In this document: piece by piece, positions 58,933-64,000 of the stretch
Numbering within the stretch: position 1 is the first letter of the stretch
How the letters are laid out: each line of letters starts with the position of its first letter
Assembly (NCBI GenBank): GCA_903851195.1
Contig: CAINNJ010000008.1
Coordinates: 124,001-188,000 of the forward strand
DNA length: 64,000 nt
From: an uncultured Acidobacteriia bacterium
GTDB taxonomy: Bacteria; Acidobacteriota; Terriglobia; Bryobacterales; Bryobacteraceae
Direction of reading: 5' to 3'
The notes under the pieces: model-generated
What the model saw: the letters and a program-made list of their open reading frames with translations, nothing else
Database searches by the model: none
What the model was told of the DNA's origin: nothing
Position numbers and translations under genes: made by a program

Positions 58933-60081
58933 GTGAGCGCGAATCTACCAAAAGCCGTCATAGCCCACGGCGGCGGACCCACCGCCGTCCTCAACTCCAG
59001 CCTCGCCGGAGCAGTCACCGCCGCCCGCGAACACTGCTCCGCCCTTTACGCCTCCCGCTTCGGCCTGGGCGGCATTCTCACCAGCGAGATGCCCGATCTG
59101 CTGCAAATCCCGCCGGCCCGAATCGCCGAAATCGCGCAGTCGCCCGGCTCCGCCATCCACTCCAGCCGTCGGAAGCTCACCGAAGACGATTTCGCCGCCA
59201 TCCTCCGCGAACTCCGCCGTCAGGACATCCGCGCCGTCTTCTACACCGGCGGCAACGGTTCCATGCAGACCGCCCTCGACCTGCTCGGGCACGCCCGCAA
59301 CGCCGATTATGACCTGCAAGTCGTCGGCATCCCCAAGACCATCGACAACGATCTGCTGGTCACCCACCACACCCCGGGCTACGCTTCTACCGCGTACTTC
59401 TTCGCCTGCGCCGCGCGCGACGTCGGTGAGGACTGCCGGTCCCTCCCTTCGCCCATCTGCATTCTCGAAACCCTCGGCCGGAACGCCGGCTGGATCGTCG
59501 CGGCCACCTCCCTCGCGCGCAAACATCCCGATGACCCGCCGCACATCATCTGTTTTCCCGAGCACCCGCGCAGTCTGGACGCCATCGCGGCGGACGTCGA
59601 AGCCGTCTACCGGCGTCTCGGTTACGTGGTCATCGCCGTCTGCGAAGGCCAGCTGGACGAGCGCGGAACGCCCTTCGGAGCCGAACTCGATCGTCCGGAC
59701 AGTGCCGTGCACAAACTCGCCTCCAACCTCGGCCACACCCTGGCTCGCCGCCTCACGGAGAAACTCGGTCTGCGTGCCCGCGCCGAAAAGCCTGGCCTGC
59801 TCGGCCGTTCCTGCGGACCCTTCGCCCGCCCGCGCGATCGCGCCGAAGCCTTCGATTGCGGCTTCGCGGCCGTCGTCGCGGCGTCGGAGGGCCACTCCGG
59901 CGTCATGGTCGCGCTTGACCAGGATGGCGGACCCTTCCTCACGCCCCTCGACTCCGTCGCCCGGCAGGAACGCCTGCTCCCCCGCCACTGGATCGTCCCC
60001 GCCGGCAACAACGTGACACCCGCCTTCACCGCCTACGCGGCGCCCCTTACCGGCGACGTTCCCGGCTATACCCACCTCTAA
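58933..60081 (+). CDS. Phosphofructokinase-family protein with mixed ATP/PPi signature
   Basis: A 382-residue member of the PfkA family, phosphorylating fructose-6-phosphate or acting in reverse. Landmarks: HGGGPTAVLN (12-21), TGGNGSM (105-111) and PKTIDND (134-140, catalytic Asp138). Lys135 matches the lysine of PPi-dependent enzymes, whereas Gly109 matches ATP-dependent ones, and Asn108 replaces the Mg-binding Asp, so the phosphoryl donor is uncertain; PPi is my first guess. GTG 58933 is chosen as start by alignment of the N-terminal strand; a TTG at 58924 directly after the CHAD stop is the alternative (385 residues). It neighbours a polyphosphate-binding CHAD protein. Confidence 0.85.
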   Translation: MSANLPKAVIAHGGGPTAVLNSSLAGAVTAAREHCSALYASRFGLGGILTSEMPDLLQIPPARIAEIAQSPGSAIHSSRRKLTEDDFAAILRELRRQDIRAVFYTGGNGSMQTALDLLGHARNADYDLQVVGIPKTIDNDLLVTHHTPGYASTAYFFACAARDVGEDCRSLPSPICILETLGRNAGWIVAATSLARKHPDDPPHIICFPEHPRSLDAIAADVEAVYRRLGYVVIAVCEGQLDERGTPFGAELDRPDSAVHKLASNLGHTLARRLTEKLGLRARAEKPGLLGRSCGPFARPRDRAEAFDCGFAAVVAASEGHSGVMVALDQDGGPFLTPLDSVARQERLLPRHWIVPAGNNVTPAFTAYAAPLTGDVPGYTHL

Positions 60082-60092
60082 GGAAACGAGCC

Positions 60093-61937
60093 TCAGTCCC
60101 GCGCCGCGGCCACACTCCCCGCCATCGCCTGATCCACCAGGACATGATTGGTGTCGAGCGTCTCCCCCAGCACCTGATCCAGCGAAACCCGCGCATGCGC
60201 AAACGTCGCCAGAGCCGTAATCTCCGCGGTTCGCGCCGTCACCAGCGCCCGCTGCGTCGTAATCAGTCCCGTGATCGTGGTCTTGCCGAACGCAAACTTC
60301 TCCTGCTCGGCTTTCAATAACTGCTCCTGCAACTCCCGCGTATTCACGGCCGCCGCGAACCGCGACCGCGCCTGCCGCAGGGCAATTACCTGGTTCGAAA
60401 TATCCACCGCGATCTGGTTCGTGTTGCGTTGCCCCTGCACCGCCGCCTGCCGCAACTGCAACTGATCGATCCCGTAATCCGCCTGCGCCTGTCGGTTCCC
60501 CAGCGGCGCCGAAACGTAAACTGAGGCCGATTCATTCGGAAAATCACGCCGCAGAATCTGCCCCAGGGCCTTCACGCTCCCGCCGACAAAATAAGGTTTG
60601 GCGGTCCCTCCCGAAGCCTGCGGTGTCCCCGCCACGCCCCGGTTGTACGTCTGCGCCACCACCCCCAGCGTTGGCAGCAGCGGATTCGTCGTGCCGATCG
60701 CGTTCAGTTCCGCCGCCTGATCCCGAATCTTCGACAACGCCACATCCGGCCGCTTCTTCATCGCGGACGCCACCAGTTCCCGCACCGGCGGCAGGTTGTC
60801 CGGATCCGGAGCCGGCACCTTGTCCAGAGGCACAACACCGGCGGCATCCAGTTCCGGATCCTCGCTGCGCGTGAACGCTTCCTTCAGCCGGTTCTCCTGC
60901 TGCCGCGCCGTCGTCTGCGCGATCAGCAGATCCTGTTTCCGCCCCGCCAGTTCCGCCGCCGCGCGTGGCAACTCGATTCGCGCCAGCGCCCCGATCTCGA
61001 TCCGCGCCTTCGTGTCCTCGTAAAACTTCTGCGCGATATCCACCGCCGCCTGCCGCGCCTGAATCACATCGTCCGCCGTCACCAGATCCCAATACAGATT
61101 GCTCACACTCGCCACCAGGTCGATTACCTCCGACCGGAAGGCCTCCCCCGACCCCTTCACGTTCATCTCCGCAATCCGGATCGACCGGCTGTTCAGCTTC
61201 ACGCCGAACCCCTGCAGCAGGTTGTGCCGCAGATAAACATCCGCATGCGGCCCGTAAGCCGGATTCAGCGCGTCACTCGGCGCGTTCTCTTTCAGATACT
61301 GCGAGTAATCCCGCAACTGGATATAGCCGCCTGTAATCAGACCCTGCTGGAACACCGTGTTATACGTGCGCTCGTTCTGCACCAGCGCGGAGGTCTGGCT
61401 GAGCACCGTGTTGGCCTGCGGCTGCGTCAGGTGCGAAAACGTGGTCGAATTCTGCAGAATCGGATCCAGATTCGGCACCACCTGCCCGATCTGCTGCACC
61501 GCGACGCCGCCCGCGTTCCCGCCGCCCTGGCCGTTATTGCCGCCGCCCAGACCCGCGCTGGCGATGGTTCCGCTGACGCCCACGCCACTGTTCACGCTCG
61601 ACACCTGCGCGCTCGCGCTCGGCACGCCGCGAATCGGCCCGCCCGCCTGATTTCGCTTCAGAGCCCACTCGGAAAGCAGCGGACCATAGCGGCTCGATTC
61701 CAGCCCGAGATTATTCTCAATCGCCAGCGCGATCGCATCCTGCAGCGTCAGATACAAATTCCCCGACCGCAGCACCGTATGCAGCCGGCTTGAATTCCCC
61801 AGCCGGATCGGCGGAATCTCCGGCGCCTGATAGGTCCGGATCCCGACGGGACCGGTCGGCGCCCGCACCGCAATCTCCTCCGGCTGCGCGAAGAGCCCAC
61901 AGGCCGTCAACACCGCCGTGCCAAGCAACTTCTTCAC
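60093..61937 (-). CDS. TolC-like outer-membrane efflux protein, second of pair
   Basis: A 614-residue outer-membrane factor. Signal peptide (1-18, ...CGLFAQ), then SGNLYLTLQDAIALAIENNLGLE (about 53-75), the start of the first TolC repeat, and long amphipathic helices of both repeats (VSNLYWDLVTADDVIQARQAAVDIAQKFYEDTKARIEIGALARIEL; QGQRNTNQIAVDISNQVIALRQARSRFAAAV). A Gly/Asn-rich insertion (about 120-155) is longer than in TolC. It would form the outer-membrane tunnel of a tripartite exporter. Start is GTG at 61935-61937, overlapping the upstream homologue (GTGA). No adaptor or pump gene is in the window. Confidence 0.88.
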   Translation of the reverse strand: MKKLLGTAVLTACGLFAQPEEIAVRAPTGPVGIRTYQAPEIPPIRLGNSSRLHTVLRSGNLYLTLQDAIALAIENNLGLESSRYGPLLSEWALKRNQAGGPIRGVPSASAQVSSVNSGVGVSGTIASAGLGGGNNGQGGGNAGGVAVQQIGQVVPNLDPILQNSTTFSHLTQPQANTVLSQTSALVQNERTYNTVFQQGLITGGYIQLRDYSQYLKENAPSDALNPAYGPHADVYLRHNLLQGFGVKLNSRSIRIAEMNVKGSGEAFRSEVIDLVASVSNLYWDLVTADDVIQARQAAVDIAQKFYEDTKARIEIGALARIELPRAAAELAGRKQDLLIAQTTARQQENRLKEAFTRSEDPELDAAGVVPLDKVPAPDPDNLPPVRELVASAMKKRPDVALSKIRDQAAELNAIGTTNPLLPTLGVVAQTYNRGVAGTPQASGGTAKPYFVGGSVKALGQILRRDFPNESASVYVSAPLGNRQAQADYGIDQLQLRQAAVQGQRNTNQIAVDISNQVIALRQARSRFAAAVNTRELQEQLLKAEQEKFAFGKTTITGLITTQRALVTARTAEITALATFAHARVSLDQVLGETLDTNHVLVDQAMAGSVAAARD

Positions 61938-63868
61938 GGCGTCTTCCCCTTCGCGGTTCCCTGTACAACGGACTCCGGAATTGCCGATTCCCGCGCGACT
62001 TTGCCCGCCTCAGCCTCCGCCATCGACACATGGTTCACATCCAGCGTGCGCCCCACCGCATCGTCGAACGCGATCTTCGCGTGCGTGTAATTCGCGGTCG
62101 CCTGCACCTCCGCGCTCTGGTCCGTCGCCAGATCCTTCTGGGCCTGAATCACCAGCGTGGCGTCGGGCACCGCGCCATACTTGAAGCGATTCTGTTCCGC
62201 TTCCAGACTCTGCTCCGCCAGGGCGCGCGTATTCACCGCGGTCTCATAACGCGCCCGTGCCTGCTGCAGTCCGATCACCGCATTCTTCACTTCCACGCTC
62301 ACCTGATTCAGCGCCCTCTTCAGTTGCAGTTCGTTCTGCCGCAACTGCAGCTGGTCCGTCACATAATCCGCCTGCGCGGCCCGGTTGCGAAAAGGAATAT
62401 TCAGCGAAAAGCCCGCCGAATAATCGGGAAAACTGCGCCGGAACACCTGCGACGCCAGGTTCCCGTAGCCGCCCACGAAATAAGGATCCGGCGATCCGCA
62501 GCAGTTGTTATACAGAGGATTCGGCGAGCCGCTGAGACCGTGATTCGTAAACTCCGCGAAAGCGCTCAGAATCGGCAGCAAACCATTGCGGTCGCCGCGG
62601 ATCAGAATCTTATTGCTCTCCAGATTAATCCGCGTCTGCTCCAGTTCCGGCCGGTTCTCCACCGCCTCCCGAATCAGTTCCGCCGCCGGTCTCAGATCTT
62701 CCGTCTTCGGCACTTCGATATGGTCCAGCGGAATAATATGCGCTTCATCGAGCCACGCGCTGTCGGACCCGTTGCGGCTCAGCGCGTTCTTCAGCACCGT
62801 TTCCTGCTGCGCCACATTGGTCTGCGCGATCAGCAGATCTTCCTTCGCCGTCGACACCGCCGCCGCCGCGCGCGTCACTTCAATCGGAGCCAGCGCGCCC
62901 AGCCGCGCCTGATTCCGGTTATCCTCATAAAGCTTTTCCGCCGTCGAGACCGCCCGCTCCGTAATCCGCAGACCGTCCTGAAAGCTCACCAGATCCCAAT
63001 AAAGATTCAGCGCGGCGGATATCGTCGTAATCACCTGCCGCTTCAGTTGCAGCGCGCTGACCTTCTGGTTATTCCGCGCCACCCGAATATCCCGGTTATT
63101 CACCGCGATATGAAATCCCTGCAGCAGATTCTGATTAATGGTCAGATCCAGATAACCGTTGGTGGAAGGATTCAGCAGCGGTGTCGGACTGTTTAATTTA
63201 TTCCTGCCGCTCACGTAAGTCATCTGACCGCTGGTGCCCGTGATGAACTGCTGCGAATACTGCAGCACATACTGCCGGTAATCGTTCGTCAGCGCCGTCG
63301 TCTGATTAAGCAGCGTATTCGTCTGCGGCGTGGTGCTGTGTCCGAACTGGAAGCTCGCATAGAGACTCGGATCCAGACTCGGCGGCACCGGCCCGATCTG
63401 AGAAACATATCCGCCTCCCGACCCCACGCCGGCCCCGCCCGCCAGCCCGTTCGCATTCACGTTCACGCCCGCCAGACTCACGCTCTGCGGCCCCTGCAGA
63501 ACGCCCGTATCCACCGCGCGCAAAAACCCGCCGCCTTCGGTGCGCCGCTGTACCTCCCGCGCCAGAAAAGGCCCGTAACGCTGGATGTCGATATCGAGAT
63601 TGTTCTCGAGCACCAGCGCCACCACATCCTGCGCCGTCAGATACAGATTGCCGCCGCGCACCAGCGATTCCAGCCGCGGGCTATCCGTCACCCGCGCCGG
63701 CGACACCACCCGCTTATCGATATGAAAAGGACGCAGCAAAGGCCCCACAATTCGCGGCGGCGGTGGCGACGTGATGGTGATTTCCGGCTGCCCGTAAACC
63801 GCGCCGGAACCGGCGATAAACAGGAGGCTGAGAGGACACAAATATAGTGCTCGGGCGCGTTTGAGCAT
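61934..63868 (-). CDS. TolC-like outer-membrane efflux protein, first of pair
   Basis: A 644-residue homologue of the next gene. Signal peptide (1-26, LYLCPLSLLFIAGSGAVYGQ) sets the start at ATG 63866-63868; the frame extends to a GTG at 63913. It has the same opening RGGNLYLTAQDVVALVLENNLDI (about 74-96), the Gly/Asn-rich insertion and the two helical repeats (ISAALNLYWDLVSFQDGLRITERAVSTAEKLYEDNRNQARLGALAPIEV). The shared order and coupling indicate an old tandem duplication. The partner pump and membrane-fusion genes may lie beyond 64000. Confidence 0.87.
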   Translation of the reverse strand: MLKRARALYLCPLSLLFIAGSGAVYGQPEITITSPPPPRIVGPLLRPFHIDKRVVSPARVTDSPRLESLVRGGNLYLTAQDVVALVLENNLDIDIQRYGPFLAREVQRRTEGGGFLRAVDTGVLQGPQSVSLAGVNVNANGLAGGAGVGSGGGYVSQIGPVPPSLDPSLYASFQFGHSTTPQTNTLLNQTTALTNDYRQYVLQYSQQFITGTSGQMTYVSGRNKLNSPTPLLNPSTNGYLDLTINQNLLQGFHIAVNNRDIRVARNNQKVSALQLKRQVITTISAALNLYWDLVSFQDGLRITERAVSTAEKLYEDNRNQARLGALAPIEVTRAAAAVSTAKEDLLIAQTNVAQQETVLKNALSRNGSDSAWLDEAHIIPLDHIEVPKTEDLRPAAELIREAVENRPELEQTRINLESNKILIRGDRNGLLPILSAFAEFTNHGLSGSPNPLYNNCCGSPDPYFVGGYGNLASQVFRRSFPDYSAGFSLNIPFRNRAAQADYVTDQLQLRQNELQLKRALNQVSVEVKNAVIGLQQARARYETAVNTRALAEQSLEAEQNRFKYGAVPDATLVIQAQKDLATDQSAEVQATANYTHAKIAFDDAVGRTLDVNHVSMAEAEAGKVARESAIPESVVQGTAKGKTP

Positions 63869-64000
63869 GGGCGTGGCGTTCCTCTGCCCGGTGCATGTGC
63901 CGGACCACTTCACGCCGCCCGCAACTCTCTCATTCAGAACGGGATGCGGCCCGCGCCAAGCCGCGCGCGGTGTTCGCTTGCGGAAACAAAGTGTCCGTTT
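63869..64000. other. Upstream region of the TolC-like pair, window edge
   Basis: 132 bases with no gene recognised. AGAGGA (minus strand, 11 nt before the ATG at 63868) may be the ribosome binding site. Confidence 0.35.

Overview
The window is GC-rich bacterial chromosome and most resembles an acidobacterium of the Solibacter/Bryobacter type. Evidence: three roughly 1000-residue outer-membrane receptors of the Oar-like type (N-terminal carboxypeptidase-regulatory-like domain, then a TonB-type plug and barrel), a secreted beta-propeller ending in the C-terminal domain first defined in Solibacter, several exported beta-propellers, and short intergenic spaces. Assignment is from protein families only. 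No rRNA, tRNA, insertion sequence or CRISPR array was seen, and no stretch over 300 bases lacks a gene.

Layout. 1-2878 (minus): phage packaging genes (portal, large terminase, a small protein) running off the left edge. 3133-13480 (minus): a Tat-exported propeller, Oar-like receptor 1, an LsrG-like monooxygenase with an iron-type alcohol dehydrogenase, a glucan phosphorylase overlapping an EamA transporter, and a Gfo/Idh/MocA oxidoreductase. 13583-18608 (plus): a coupled deacetylase-ACP-ketosynthase trio, an aldo/keto reductase and a large exported protein. 18621-25260 (minus): Solibacter-type propeller, a small exported protein, argJ, fmt, def and aroC. 25406-29740: a TMEM175-like channel, a small exported protein and Oar-like receptor 2 with a strong terminator.

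29940-41564 (plus) is the most informative region: eleven tightly packed genes that would take guanine through xanthine, urate, 5-hydroxyisourate, OHCU, allantoin, allantoate, ureidoglycine and ureidoglycolate to glyoxylate, CO2 and ammonia. The hydroxyisourate hydrolase gene appears to start at CTG. The last gene is an AhpD-like peroxidase-family protein whose reading frame is continuous except for one TGA, exactly at the second position of the expected CxxC motif. A short hairpin with SECIS-like spacing follows, so this is a candidate selenoprotein (CxxU). It may handle the H2O2 made by urate oxidase.

41591-64000: Oar-like receptor 3, an NTF2-like protein, hemC and a cobA-hemD fusion, a lipoprotein, a geranylgeranyl-reductase-like flavoprotein, a propeller lipoprotein with a sulfite-oxidase-like molybdoenzyme, a run of exported/methyltransferase/SDR genes, pal, a NarL-type two-component pair, a CHAD protein, a phosphofructokinase-like protein with a mixed ATP/PPi signature, and two coupled TolC-like outer-membrane proteins.

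Several transcription-unit starts have a TAnnnT or near-TAnnnT box 5-8 nt before the start codon and no Shine-Dalgarno sequence, which suggests leaderless mRNAs.
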